From assembly GCA_964521255.1 (NCBI GenBank), contig CAZFRM010000016.1:76460-140459 (forward strand): a stretch of 64,000 nucleotides of DNA, read 5' to 3'. This DNA comes from ZC4RG29 sp964521255 (lineage in GTDB: Bacteria; Bacteroidota; Bacteroidia; Cytophagales; Cyclobacteriaceae). Position numbers and translations under genes: made by a program. The notes below the pieces were generated by a model, which was not told the DNA's origin, searched no databases, and saw only the letters and a program-made list of their open reading frames with translations. Of this stretch, positions 53,229-62,171 are shown one piece after another; position 1 is the stretch's first letter; the number at the start of each line of letters is the position of its first letter.

Positions 53229-53341
53229 CATTCGTGATCCTTTCATAAAAATCCATTTTTATGAACGCGGCTCGCATCAACAGGGGTGCTCATAGCATGC
53301 TCAATGAAAGAACATAGCATGCCAGACGCATGCTACAAGCC
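53193..53341. mobile_element. Direct repeat copy 2, MITE-like with terminal inverted repeats
   Basis: 53193-53322 matches copy 1 at 51731-51849. This copy has an 11-base perfect inverted pair, GCTTGTAGCAT at 53222-53232 and its complement at 53331-53341, plus an inner hairpin TAGCATGC-cagac-GCATGCTA. It carries no gene and interrupts a signal-peptide gene. Confidence 0.7.
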
Positions 53342-53518
53342 AGCCAGACGCATGAAATAATTCTGATCTGCTATTTTCTCCGTTTACATAAACCAACTTT
53401 GCCTGGTGTAACCTCACCAACGCAAACGTTTGATAATTGAAACTTGAGCCTTTGTGAGATTTAAGGTTTGTATGTAAGAAAGAAATCAAAGTGGTTAAAT
53501 TTTGCATGATGAAGGAAT

Positions 53519-53549
53519 TTTGTCAATGGTTAAGATTTATATAAGTTTG
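53519..53549 (+). promoter_or_regulatory. Consensus Bacteroidota promoter
   Basis: TTTG at 53519-53522, exactly 19 bases, then TAAGTTTG at 53542-53549 match TTTG-N19-TAnnTTTG without a mismatch. The predicted start of transcription (about 53556) is almost at the ATG at 53558, so the mRNA would be practically leaderless. Confidence 0.6.
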
Positions 53550-53557
53550 CATCCGCA

Positions 53558-53968
53558 ATGACGAAGTCTTTAGTCGCATTTTTTTTATTGCTCAGTAGTT
53601 TCCTGTTAAGCGGATATAGCCAACAGTATGCTTACCAGGATTGCAGTCCTTACGCTTCTCAAAAAAATACTGAAGGATCCCATCACGTCACGATAGAAAA
53701 TAACCGGGCGACCGTCCTCTCCTCTGCCTCATACAACATCAAAAAAGAAAACTTTGAAATAGATGTCACCGGAATAGAAGAGAAAGATGAATTAGAATTG
53801 ATTTCTTCTAAAGTGCATCTTGGCTACAGTTATTCCATCGCTATTTTTTGTGCCCACAAGCTTGGGTACTTCTCCTTCTACCTTAAGAAAAGCTTACCTT
53901 TTTATAAGCATTTTTCTTATCGCTCCTCCTATGAGGGGTATCTGAAATTCCTCGCAATCAGAATTTGA
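53558..53968 (+). CDS. Small secreted hypothetical protein
   Basis: The 136 residues start with a signal peptide (MTKSLVAFFLLLSSFLLSGYSQ). The mature part has CSPYASQKNTEGSHHVTIENNRATVLSSASYNIKKENFEIDVTG and a second Cys in AIFCAHK. No family is recognised. A perfect consensus promoter lies directly upstream, which supports expression. Confidence 0.55.
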   Translation: MTKSLVAFFLLLSSFLLSGYSQQYAYQDCSPYASQKNTEGSHHVTIENNRATVLSSASYNIKKENFEIDVTGIEEKDELELISSKVHLGYSYSIAIFCAHKLGYFSFYLKKSLPFYKHFSYRSSYEGYLKFLAIRI

Positions 53969-54125
53969 TATTACGCACGGGGCAAATCTTACATTGCCTC
54001 CCTTCAGATGATTTAATGCGCATCTCCAATTAGCATCTCGCTAATAGATCCGTAAGTGTACTTTGATACACTCCTTAGTTAATCATCATCACCCAAAAAC
54101 GCATTTTTTTAATCGTACAATTATT

Positions 54126-55208
54126 ATGAAGAATGTTCTCATGTTCATGAGCCTGTGTGCCGTGTTGTGCTGCACCAGCTGTGAATCAAAAAAAGAAGAA
54201 ACAGAAAGTGAAACCAAATTTTTGGTTACGAGTCCGGTGAAAATGGACACCTCAATCAATCAATATTATGTATGTCAAATCCGTTCCATAAATCATATTG
54301 AACTAAGAGCCCTGGAAAAAGGCTACTTACAGAACATTTATGTTGACGAAGGGCAGTTTGTAAAAAAAGGACAACTGTTGTTTCAAATCATGCCCACCCT
54401 ATATGAAGCCGAGCTGCGAAAGGCACAGGCGGAAGCCGATTTTGCCGAGATTGAATACCAGAATACCGAATCGCTGGCGAACAGAAATATAGTGGCTCCC
54501 AACGAACTGGCTATGGCCAGGGCGAAATTTGACAAAGCTAAAGCTGAACTCGCATTAGCCCAGGTTCACCTGCAATTTACACAAATAAGGGCTCCGTTTG
54601 ATGGCATCATCGACCGTTTCCACGTTCGACTCGGAAGTCTTATTGATGAGGGTGACTTGCTTACCAACCTCTCTGACAACAGCAAAATGTGGGTTTACTT
54701 TAATGTTCCGGAAGCGGAGTACCTGGAGTATGAAACCAATGTAAAAGCAAAGGATCAAACAAAAGTTAACCTGGTTATGGCAAATAATAAGTTGTTTGAT
54801 CAACCCGGCGTGGTTGAAACTATTGAAGCCGACTTTAACAACGAAACAGGAAACATCGCCTTCCGTGCCACATTTCTTAATCCGAAAAGGCTATTAAGAC
54901 ATGGTGAGACGGGAAATATAGTATTGCAGGTACCCGTTAAAAATGCTTTGCTAATTCCTCAGAAGTCGACCTTTGAAATTCTGGATAAGAAGTATGTCTT
55001 CGTAATTGATGAAAACAATATTGTCAAGTCAAGACAAATTACCGTCGTCGCGGAATTGCCACACATTTTTGCCGTGCAAGAGGGTCTGGCTGAAACCGAT
55101 AATATCCTTCTTGAAGGCTTACGCCTCGTAAGAGAGAATGATAAAATAAGCTATGAACATGTAGAGCCTGCGTCAGTGCTGGCTCATTTAGATTTATATG
55201 CGGAGTAG
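54126..55208 (+). CDS. RND efflux periplasmic adaptor (membrane-fusion lipoprotein)
   Basis: This protein joins the inner-membrane pump to the outer-membrane channel. The lipoprotein signal is MKNVLMFMSLCAVLCCTSC. The biotinyl-lipoyl-like halves are IELRALEKGYLQNIYVDEGQFVKKGQLLFQI and FTQIRAPFDGIIDRFHVRLGSLIDEGDLLTNL, separated by a helical hairpin (AELRKAQAEADFAEIEYQNTESLANRNIV). Beta-barrel and membrane-proximal domains follow. The ATG at 54126 is preferred to the TTG at 54063 because it begins the signal. The pump gene starts 27 bases downstream. Confidence 0.92.
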   Translation: MKNVLMFMSLCAVLCCTSCESKKEETESETKFLVTSPVKMDTSINQYYVCQIRSINHIELRALEKGYLQNIYVDEGQFVKKGQLLFQIMPTLYEAELRKAQAEADFAEIEYQNTESLANRNIVAPNELAMARAKFDKAKAELALAQVHLQFTQIRAPFDGIIDRFHVRLGSLIDEGDLLTNLSDNSKMWVYFNVPEAEYLEYETNVKAKDQTKVNLVMANNKLFDQPGVVETIEADFNNETGNIAFRATFLNPKRLLRHGETGNIVLQVPVKNALLIPQKSTFEILDKKYVFVIDENNIVKSRQITVVAELPHIFAVQEGLAETDNILLEGLRLVRENDKISYEHVEPASVLAHLDLYAE

Positions 55209-55235
55209 AAAAGGTATCCTAAAAATTTAAAAGAC

Positions 55236-58200
55236 ATGTTAAGTAATATTATTCACAGACCCGTCTTTGCTATCGTAATTTCGGTGATTTTCGTTTTCAC
55301 AGGTGCGTTGGCTATTAAGCAGCTACCGATCTCGCAATTCCCACAGATTGCTCCTACTACAGTAAGTATTTTTATTGCTTATCCCGGATCCAGTGCAGAT
55401 GTATTGATTAAATCCACTTTGATCACACTGGAAAATTCAATCAATGGCGTTCCGGGTATGCGGTATATGGCAACGGATGCTACCAGCGCTGGAGAGGCAA
55501 CGATCAATGTAATCTTCGAACCCGGTACTGATCCCAACCAGGCGGTTATCCAGGTGAAAACAAGGGTAGATCAGGTGATGCCGCTCTTACCGGAATTGGT
55601 TCAGCGAGAAGGGGTAATTATTTCACCCATACAACCCAGTATGTTGATGTATGTCAACCTTTATAGCAACAATAAAAACCTGGACGAGAAATTCTTATAC
55701 AACTACGCCACGGTCTCCATGATTTCTGAAATACAACGGATTAACGGAGTGGCTAGGGCACAGATATTGGGAAGCCGAAGATATGCCATGCGGGTCTGGC
55801 TAAATCCCGAACGTATGCGAGCCTATAATATCTCGGTCGAAGAAGTTATGGAGGCGATGGGCGAACAAAGTATTATAGGCCGACCGGGCAGACTGGGACA
55901 AAGCTCGGGTATTGCCGCACAGTCCCTGGAATATGTGCTTACATACAAAGGAAGATTTAACAAACCGGAAGAGTATGAGGGAATTATTATCCGGGCCAAT
56001 TCAGAAGGTGAAAGCATACACCTGAAAGATATCGCTACAATTGAATTGGGTAGCGAATTCTTTGATATCTATTCCAACCTGGATGGCCACCCTTCGGCAG
56101 CTATTGTGTTGAAACAGAACTATGGCAGTAATGCCAGTGATGTAATTAAAGAAGTAAAGGAGATGCTCGAAGAAATGAAGGCGAGTTTTCCACCGGGCGT
56201 GGATTATAAAATCAGTTATGATGTGTCTCAATTTTTAGATGCCTCAGTAGAAAAAGTCCTTCATACACTGGCCGAAGCCTTCGTGCTGGTAGCCGTAGTG
56301 GTGTTCGTGTTCCTTGGCGATTGGCGTTCTACGTTGATCCCTACATTAGCCGTTCCGGTATCCCTGATTGGCGCCTTTTTCTTCATGCAGTTTTTCGGAC
56401 TTTCAATCAACCTGATCACTTTGTTCGCACTCGTACTGGCTATTGGTATAGTGGTGGATAATGCTATTGTGGTGGTGGAGGCCGTGCATGCCAAGATGGA
56501 AGATAAAAATCTTTCACCGTATAAGGCTACGCAGGAAGTACTTCAGGAAATCAGTGGCGCCATCATTGCCATCACACTTGTAATGACAGCGGTATTTGTG
56601 CCGCTGGTATTTATGACGGGACCTGTAGGTGTTTTCTACCGGCAGTTTTCCATTACAATGGCCACTTCTATTATTCTTTCGGGTGTCGTTGCACTTACGC
56701 TTACACCGGTTCTTTGTGCTATTATATTGAAGAACACGCACGGTAAACCAAAAAAGAAAAATTTACTTACCCGGTTGCTCGATAGTTTTAATAGTTGGTT
56801 TGAACGACTTACCGGAAGGTATGCAAGCTTGTTAAAACTGATAGTCAACAGAAGACTGCTCACGTTCGGTATATTGCTGGCCTTCTGCGCAGGAATATTC
56901 TTCGAGAATCAAATACTGCCGGCTGGATTTATTCCGGGTGAAGATCAAGGTACCATTTACGCCATTATCCAAACGCCTCCAGGGGCTACGTTGGAAAGAA
57001 CGAACCAGGTATCGCAAAAGCTTCAGAAAATCTGCGAAGAAGTTAAAGGTGTAGAATCAGTTTCTTCTTTGGCGGGTTATGAGATCATGACTGAAGGGCG
57101 AGGCTCCAATGCGGGGACTTGCCTGATCAACCTGAAAAACTGGTCGGAGCGCGACCAATCCGTGAAAGAGATCATGGAAGAGTTAGAAGAAAAATCAAAA
57201 GACCTTGGGGCGATAGTAGAATTTTTTGAACCACCTGCAGTCCCCGGGTTTGGATCTTCGGGAGGTTTTTCATTGCGCTTGCTGGATAAGAACACTGATA
57301 CTGACTACCAGGATTTCGATAAAGTAAATAAGGAATTCTTAGACAATCTCGGTAAGCGTAAAGAGCTGACCGGCTTGTTTACTTTTTTCGCAGCCAATTA
57401 TCCCCAGTACGAATTGATTATTGACAATGATGCAGCCATGCAAAAAGGAGTCTCCATCGGAAAAGCGATGGAGAACCTTAACATTTTAATAGGAAGTACC
57501 TACGAACAAGGATTTATCCGGTTTGATCGTTTCTTCAAAGTTTATGTTCAGTCCGCGCCGGAATTCAGAAGGCTTCCCTCCGATGTTTTGAACCTGTTCG
57601 TCAAAAATGATCATGGGGAAATGGTCCCGTACTCCTCATTCATGAAACTGGAAAAGAGACAGGGACCCAATGAAGTTACCCGTTTCAATATGTACAATTC
57701 AGCGGCCATCAGAGGTCTGCCTGCAAAAGGCTATACTACCGCAGAGGCTATACAGTCGATACGGGAAGTCGCCAGTAAAACCTTGCCGAAAGGATATGAT
57801 ATCGCATGGGAAGGACTTTCTTATGACGAGTCCATCAGCGGAAATGAATCCGTTTATATTTTCATCATCGTACTGGCATTTGTCTACCTGGTGCTGGCAG
57901 CACAGTATGAAAGTTTTCTTTTGCCTCTGGCGGTGATTTTCTCTCTGCCGCTTGGGGTATTTGGTTCGTTTTTACTGCTTAAGTTAATGGGCCTTGATAA
58001 CGACATTTATGCCCAGATAGGCCTCATCATGCTGGTGGGTTTGTTGGGGAAGAATGCTGTGCTCATTGTCGAATTCGCCGTTCAGAAACACCGGCATGGG
58101 GCAACCATTTTTGAAGCCGCCATTGAAGGTGCCAAAGTACGTTTCCGGCCGATCTTAATGACATCATTTGCTTTTATTGCCGGATTGATCCCTTTAGTTG

Positions 58201-58424
58201 TTGCAACTGGCGCGGGCGCTATTGGTAACCGTACCATTGGGGCTTCAGCGCTTGGTGGAATGTTACTTGGAACTATTTTCGGCGTGGTCATTATTCCCGG
58301 CCTGTATTACATTTTTGCAAAACTGGCAGAAGGGCGTCAATTGATCAGGGATGAGTATGACAGACCTTTGTCGGAACAACGCGACCACATAAAATTGGAA
58401 GAAGAAATTGACCGATATGTTTAG
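55236..58424 (+). CDS. RND efflux pump, HAE1/AcrB family
   Basis: The 1062-residue proton-driven exporter has twelve transmembrane helices and two large periplasmic loops. Marks are the start NIIHRPVFAIVISVIFVFTGALAI, QVKTRVDQVMPLLP, the helix-4 stretch AIGIVVDNAIVVVEAVHAKM and the helix-10 stretch LLGKNAVLIVEFAVQKH, with the key Lys. In AcrB helix 4 carries two adjacent Asp; here the second is Asn, a variant I recall from other Bacteroidota pumps. Substrates (drugs, bile salts, solvents) are unknown. It overlaps the outer-membrane factor gene by eight bases. Confidence 0.95.
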   Translation: MLSNIIHRPVFAIVISVIFVFTGALAIKQLPISQFPQIAPTTVSIFIAYPGSSADVLIKSTLITLENSINGVPGMRYMATDATSAGEATINVIFEPGTDPNQAVIQVKTRVDQVMPLLPELVQREGVIISPIQPSMLMYVNLYSNNKNLDEKFLYNYATVSMISEIQRINGVARAQILGSRRYAMRVWLNPERMRAYNISVEEVMEAMGEQSIIGRPGRLGQSSGIAAQSLEYVLTYKGRFNKPEEYEGIIIRANSEGESIHLKDIATIELGSEFFDIYSNLDGHPSAAIVLKQNYGSNASDVIKEVKEMLEEMKASFPPGVDYKISYDVSQFLDASVEKVLHTLAEAFVLVAVVVFVFLGDWRSTLIPTLAVPVSLIGAFFFMQFFGLSINLITLFALVLAIGIVVDNAIVVVEAVHAKMEDKNLSPYKATQEVLQEISGAIIAITLVMTAVFVPLVFMTGPVGVFYRQFSITMATSIILSGVVALTLTPVLCAIILKNTHGKPKKKNLLTRLLDSFNSWFERLTGRYASLLKLIVNRRLLTFGILLAFCAGIFFENQILPAGFIPGEDQGTIYAIIQTPPGATLERTNQVSQKLQKICEEVKGVESVSSLAGYEIMTEGRGSNAGTCLINLKNWSERDQSVKEIMEELEEKSKDLGAIVEFFEPPAVPGFGSSGGFSLRLLDKNTDTDYQDFDKVNKEFLDNLGKRKELTGLFTFFAANYPQYELIIDNDAAMQKGVSIGKAMENLNILIGSTYEQGFIRFDRFFKVYVQSAPEFRRLPSDVLNLFVKNDHGEMVPYSSFMKLEKRQGPNEVTRFNMYNSAAIRGLPAKGYTTAEAIQSIREVASKTLPKGYDIAWEGLSYDESISGNESVYIFIIVLAFVYLVLAAQYESFLLPLAVIFSLPLGVFGSFLLLKLMGLDNDIYAQIGLIMLVGLLGKNAVLIVEFAVQKHRHGATIFEAAIEGAKVRFRPILMTSFAFIAGLIPLVVATGAGAIGNRTIGASALGGMLLGTIFGVVIIPGLYYIFAKLAEGRQLIRDEYDRPLSEQRDHIKLEEEIDRYV

Positions 58425-59865
58425 AAGAATCATAAACCAATACGCAGGGATTATTTTCCTGCCGATAATTTTTTCAGCTTGTGCTCCTGCTATTGTCAGT
58501 AAGAAAGAGAACACAACCACACCTGCGGGTTATAACTCCTCACACGACATGACTGCTACGCAAGACACTACCAATACCGCTAAGGTTAGTTGGAAGAATT
58601 ATTTTACAGATCCGTACCTCAATGCCCTGATTGATTCCGCGTTGACGAACAACCAGGAATTGAATATTACATTGCAGGAGATCGCGATTTCGCAAAACGA
58701 AGTGCGCGCGCGAAAAGGAGAGTATCTGCCATTCGTAGATATCCGTGCCGGTGGCGGTGTGGAAAAGGTAAGCCGCTATACCAGCAAGGGCGCTGCCGAT
58801 GATATAACGGAGATTGAACCGGGCAGAGAAACCCCCGATCCATTACAGGATTATTATGTGGGAGCCTTCGCCACGTGGGAGGTCGATATCTGGAACAAGC
58901 TGCATAACGCCAAAAAGGCTGCGGTCATGCGATACTTGTCAACCGTGGAAGGAAAAAATTTCATGGTTACTCACCTGGTGGCAGAGATTGCCAATTCTTA
59001 TTATGAATTACTGGCGCTGGACAATCAGTTGGGTATTATCAAACAAAATATCGGCATCCAGACCGACGCGCTGGAAATTGTGCGGCGCCAAAAAGAAGCG
59101 GCACGGGTTACCGAACTGGCTGTGCGCCGGTTCGAAGCGCAGGTACTCAATACACAAAGTCTCCAGTTTAACATTCAACAAGCGATCATAGAAACAGAGA
59201 ACCGGATAAACTTCCTCGTGGGCCGTTACCCACAACCTGTTCAACGTGATTCAGCAACCTTTAACGGAGGAGTACCGGGTACAATTCAGGCAGGCCTTCC
59301 GTCGCAGTTGTTGGCAAACCGTCCGGATATAAAACAGGCTGAAATGAACCTTGCGGCGGCGAAGCTTGATGTTCAGGTTGCCAAAGCAAGATTTTATCCG
59401 TCGTTAGGAATTTCCGCTGGAATTGGTTTGAAGGCATTTGATCCATCGTTTCTGCTCAAGACGCCAGAGTCAATGATCTACACGCTTGCAGGAGATATTG
59501 CCGCTCCACTGATCAACCGGAATGCAATTAAAGCAGCGTATTATAACGCTAACGCTATGCAGATACAGTCAGTTTACAATTATGAGCGCACCATCCTGAA
59601 TGCTTATATCGAGGTTGTCAACCAACTCGCGAAGATTGGCAACCTTGAAAAAAGTTATGATTTTAAAGCACAGCAAGTTGAAGCACTTACGCAGTCGACG
59701 GCCATTGCCAACGATCTCTTCCGGTCGGCACGGGCAGACTACATGGAAGTACTGTTAACGCAACGTGATGCATTGGAATCAAAGTTTGAACTTATTGAAA
59801 CGAAAAAGGGACAATGGAGCGCCTGGGTAAATGTGTATCAGGCACTAGGCGGCGGATGGAATTAA
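58417..59865 (+). CDS. RND efflux outer-membrane factor, NodT/TolC-like lipoprotein
   Basis: This is the outer-membrane channel of the tripartite pump. The lipoprotein signal is IIFLPIIFSAC. Two repeated halves follow, each with helix-strand-helix units; WEVDIWNKLHNAKKAA and LVAEIANSYYELLALDNQL come from the first, LLANRPDIKQAEMNLAAAKLDVQVAKARFYPSLGISAG from the second. The ATG at 58417 overlaps the pump stop by eight bases; a TTG three codons earlier is also possible. A terminator follows at 59910. Confidence 0.93.
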   Translation: MFRRIINQYAGIIFLPIIFSACAPAIVSKKENTTTPAGYNSSHDMTATQDTTNTAKVSWKNYFTDPYLNALIDSALTNNQELNITLQEIAISQNEVRARKGEYLPFVDIRAGGGVEKVSRYTSKGAADDITEIEPGRETPDPLQDYYVGAFATWEVDIWNKLHNAKKAAVMRYLSTVEGKNFMVTHLVAEIANSYYELLALDNQLGIIKQNIGIQTDALEIVRRQKEAARVTELAVRRFEAQVLNTQSLQFNIQQAIIETENRINFLVGRYPQPVQRDSATFNGGVPGTIQAGLPSQLLANRPDIKQAEMNLAAAKLDVQVAKARFYPSLGISAGIGLKAFDPSFLLKTPESMIYTLAGDIAAPLINRNAIKAAYYNANAMQIQSVYNYERTILNAYIEVVNQLAKIGNLEKSYDFKAQQVEALTQSTAIANDLFRSARADYMEVLLTQRDALESKFELIETKKGQWSAWVNVYQALGGGWN

Positions 59866-59909
59866 CAGACACCTACCCCACTTAGATAAGTTCACCAGTC
59901 TGAAATTTT

Positions 59910-60097
59910 AAAGCCCTGCATTGTGTGGGGCTTTTTTTTGTGTGCAATGAAGAAGTGATTATACCTGATTTCATCGGTTGAGACTTGGATACTTTTCTTT
60001 TTAGGTAATGGATATTGGGGAAATAAAGGAATTCCTATATTTTGGGTATCAAAACAACTGTTGGGATAACTGTGATAGTAGATATATCAGCAATACA
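59910..60097 (+). repeat. Duplicated terminator-promoter block, copy A
   Basis: The block begins with a terminator (AAAGCCC, 11-base loop, GGGCTTT and a run of eight T at 59910-59938). It ends with a promoter-like pair (ATTG at 60014 and TATATTTTG at 60036, 18 bases apart) and CAGCAATACA. The same terminator and promoter, with about 150 extra bases between them, recur at 62172-62503. Here it closes the RND operon and leads into the DUF4375 gene. Confidence 0.8.
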
Positions 60098-60126
60098 GTT
60101 GTGCGGTTGTTGTGCGAAATTATTTC

Positions 60127-60627
60127 ATGAAAGATTTATCAACATTAGAGAATCAAGAGTTAATTGACTTTGTCTACACTGACATAGCCGGGAAATATAT
60201 TCGTGACAATGTAACGGACTGGACTCAACCGACTCAATTGACAGCTGCTGTTGATAAATTGCAAGGGCCGACCAAGACGACCTATTTGATTGGCATATTG
60301 AACATGCAAGTACTCAACGGTGGATTTATCCAATACTATGACAATTCATATGGACAATTTGCATATGAGACACTAGCTGCTCTGAAAGAGATCAAGGCAA
60401 CAATGACTCATCACTTGTTAAAAGAAAGTTTGGAGTTAATTAACCCAGACGGAAAAACGAATGCGGACTTTAAAGAAATGATAATCAAAAGAACGTACAA
60501 GACCGACTTGATTATTGAAGGTAAGCTGGACGAGTTAGATAATAAATACTATAGTCTCGCGGACACAGAAAACACTGAAAAGCTTTTGGGCGACTATCTG
60601 AAAGAACGAATAGCGGAGTTGAAATAA
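60127..60627 (+). CDS. DUF4375 (DMP19-like) domain protein
   Basis: The helical protein contains YLIGILNMQVLNGGFIQYYDNSYGQFAYETLAALKEI, the DUF4375 signature with the NGG and QYY motifs. Its function is unknown. The ATG at 60127 is chosen; a GTG at 60112 lies inside a 12-base inverted repeat (TTGTTGTGCGAA, 60107-60118) whose other arm is just after the stop (60629-60640). The gene is thus bracketed like a movable cassette. It has AT-rich codon use like the other accessory genes. Confidence 0.78.
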   Translation: MKDLSTLENQELIDFVYTDIAGKYIRDNVTDWTQPTQLTAAVDKLQGPTKTTYLIGILNMQVLNGGFIQYYDNSYGQFAYETLAALKEIKATMTHHLLKESLELINPDGKTNADFKEMIIKRTYKTDLIIEGKLDELDNKYYSLADTENTEKLLGDYLKERIAELK

Positions 60628-60668
60628 CTTCGCACAACAATGCGGTCATAACTTCAAAAAATCAAAAC

Positions 60669-61493
60669 ATGAGACAATTTACAATTTCAATTTTCGTTTT
60701 CATCGCCTGCTTTACCACGTATGGTCAGGTAAAAGTTAACCCCAACGGGAGGTTCTTTAACTATAACGGAACCAGAATTTATTATGAAGATACCGGGAAT
60801 GGAGAACCTCTTTTATTGCTCCATAATTTTTTTAACACTGCAGACTGTTGGAAACCTCACGTGGAAGTTTACTCAAAGCAATTCCGGACAATTGCTGTGG
60901 ACATGATGGGCCATGGACGATCTGATATTTATAAAAAAGTGGATACCATTTTTAGGCATGAGGACTATGCAAAAATGATTCTTGCTTTACTGGATTCTTT
61001 AAAGTTATATAATGTTAATGCTATTGGTGCGAGTAGCGGAGGCACTACATTACATTTTCTCAATACTATGCAGCCGGATAGGTTTAAAGCTGTTATTACA
61101 GTCGGTGGACATATCTACTATAGTAAGCGAGCCAGGGAGTGGATAACAAAAACGGGATTGGAGCAATTTAAAGAAGGGGCGAAATACCACGGCCCGGAAA
61201 AACAGGAGTATCTCGCAAGGGTCTTTTGGGAGGGGAGAAAACTTTATGGTGAAACGTCTTTTACTCCAGATATTTTGAATACCATCAAAGCAAAATGGTT
61301 AGTGGTATTAGGAGATAATGACTTTGCTATTCCGGTTCAACTTGGTATGGAAATGTATCAAAACATACCCAACAGCCGACTTTGGATTGTTCCTAACGGA
61401 GGACATTTCCCGCATTTAGATGCCGGTATCCAGCCTGAGTTTTTAAGGGTTTCACTTGAGTTCTTAAATGGAAAGTGGGACAAGAATGATTAA
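60669..61493 (+). CDS. Secreted alpha/beta hydrolase
   Basis: A signal peptide (MRQFTISIFVFIACFTTYGQ) precedes an alpha/beta-hydrolase fold with the strand LLLLHNFFNTADCW, VDMMGHGRSD, the nucleophile elbow GASSGGTT, the acid in VLGDNDFAIP and the His in PNGGHFPHLD. All three catalytic residues are present. The substrate is unknown. A remnant of a close relative lies at 51524-51643. It is followed 12 bases later by the 86-base structured repeat. Confidence 0.88.
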   Translation: MRQFTISIFVFIACFTTYGQVKVNPNGRFFNYNGTRIYYEDTGNGEPLLLLHNFFNTADCWKPHVEVYSKQFRTIAVDMMGHGRSDIYKKVDTIFRHEDYAKMILALLDSLKLYNVNAIGASSGGTTLHFLNTMQPDRFKAVITVGGHIYYSKRAREWITKTGLEQFKEGAKYHGPEKQEYLARVFWEGRKLYGETSFTPDILNTIKAKWLVVLGDNDFAIPVQLGMEMYQNIPNSRLWIVPNGGHFPHLDAGIQPEFLRVSLEFLNGKWDKND

Positions 61494-61505
61494 TTCCACT
61501 GGCAC

Positions 61506-61592
61506 CAATCGAGTAGACGGCCTGTGAGTCGTTAAAACTCACGGGAGCGCCTATCACACCATCCCGAAAGCTTTCGGGATGATTCATGAAAT
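61506..61592. repeat. 86-base structured repeat, copy 2
   Basis: This copy matches 50565-50650 with about ten changes, one of them a single inserted T in the first hairpin loop. Its second palindrome, CATCCCGAAAG followed by its exact complement, is perfect over 22 bases, whereas copy 1 has two mismatches there. Confidence 0.85.
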
Positions 61593-61620
61593 GTGGAACT
61601 TTGTCTTGTTCGTAATAGGT

Positions 61621-61833
61621 ATGAATCTACATACCAACATAAAACCATACGAGGAACAGTTCAGAGAACAGATACTATCTGGTTGGGAAAAATCAGTTTT
61701 GGCAACGCACGACTTTTTAAGTCACGAAGACTTTGTTTCAATTAAAGAAATTGTTCACACCATTGACTTCCCGCCTCCGCAGAGTCTCCCTCCTCGGGGA
61801 CTCCTGCGCTTCAGGGCACACAAGCATAAATAA
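61621..61833 (+). pseudogene. N-terminal fragment of a GNAT acetyltransferase
   Basis: The frame reads IKPYEEQFREQILSGWEKSV, LATHDFLSHEDFVSIKEIVH and TIDF, which I recognise as the N-terminus of a GNAT-family acetyltransferase. Similarity ends at about 61770. There a GC-rich imperfect hairpin (61778-61808) begins and the frame runs on through unrelated PPPQSLPPRGLL. The acetyl-CoA-binding core is missing. Confidence 0.6.
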
Positions 61834-62171
61834 ACCAATAGCCAGTTTGAAAAAATATGAATACTATAAATTTCCTAATAACTATCGGAATACCCAATCA
61901 TTTGCATCCATTGATCGCATTTGGTCACACAGATAAGACAATCAACCTGATAACAGGCAATGGCAAACGATTCATGGCTTATGACCTGGTAAAGTGATTG
62001 GCAGAGACAAACCACCGTAACCTTTTGCTGGAACTCAGCCCCTATATTGTTCCTGTAGAAAAATGAAAAGAAAAGCTGCATGATGTTTTTGAGCCTTCGT
62101 TTGAAATTATAGGGTGTTGAAAGATATTGACCTGACAAAAGTGCAATGGTAATGATAAAGTATGCGGCACA
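61834..62171. other. Gene-poor segment with a doubtful 46-codon frame
   Basis: An ATG at 61857 opens a plus-strand frame to a TGA at 61995-61997, with protein-like composition at its end (FGHTDKTINLITGNGKRFM). It may be a gene relic; nothing is recognised. The rest shows no feature before the terminator of repeat copy B. Confidence 0.3.

Noticed and set aside
60628..60660. Integron attC-like site after the DUF4375 gene
   Set aside because: The required RYYYAAC and GTTRRRY core pair is absent; only the 12-base inverted repeat is real.
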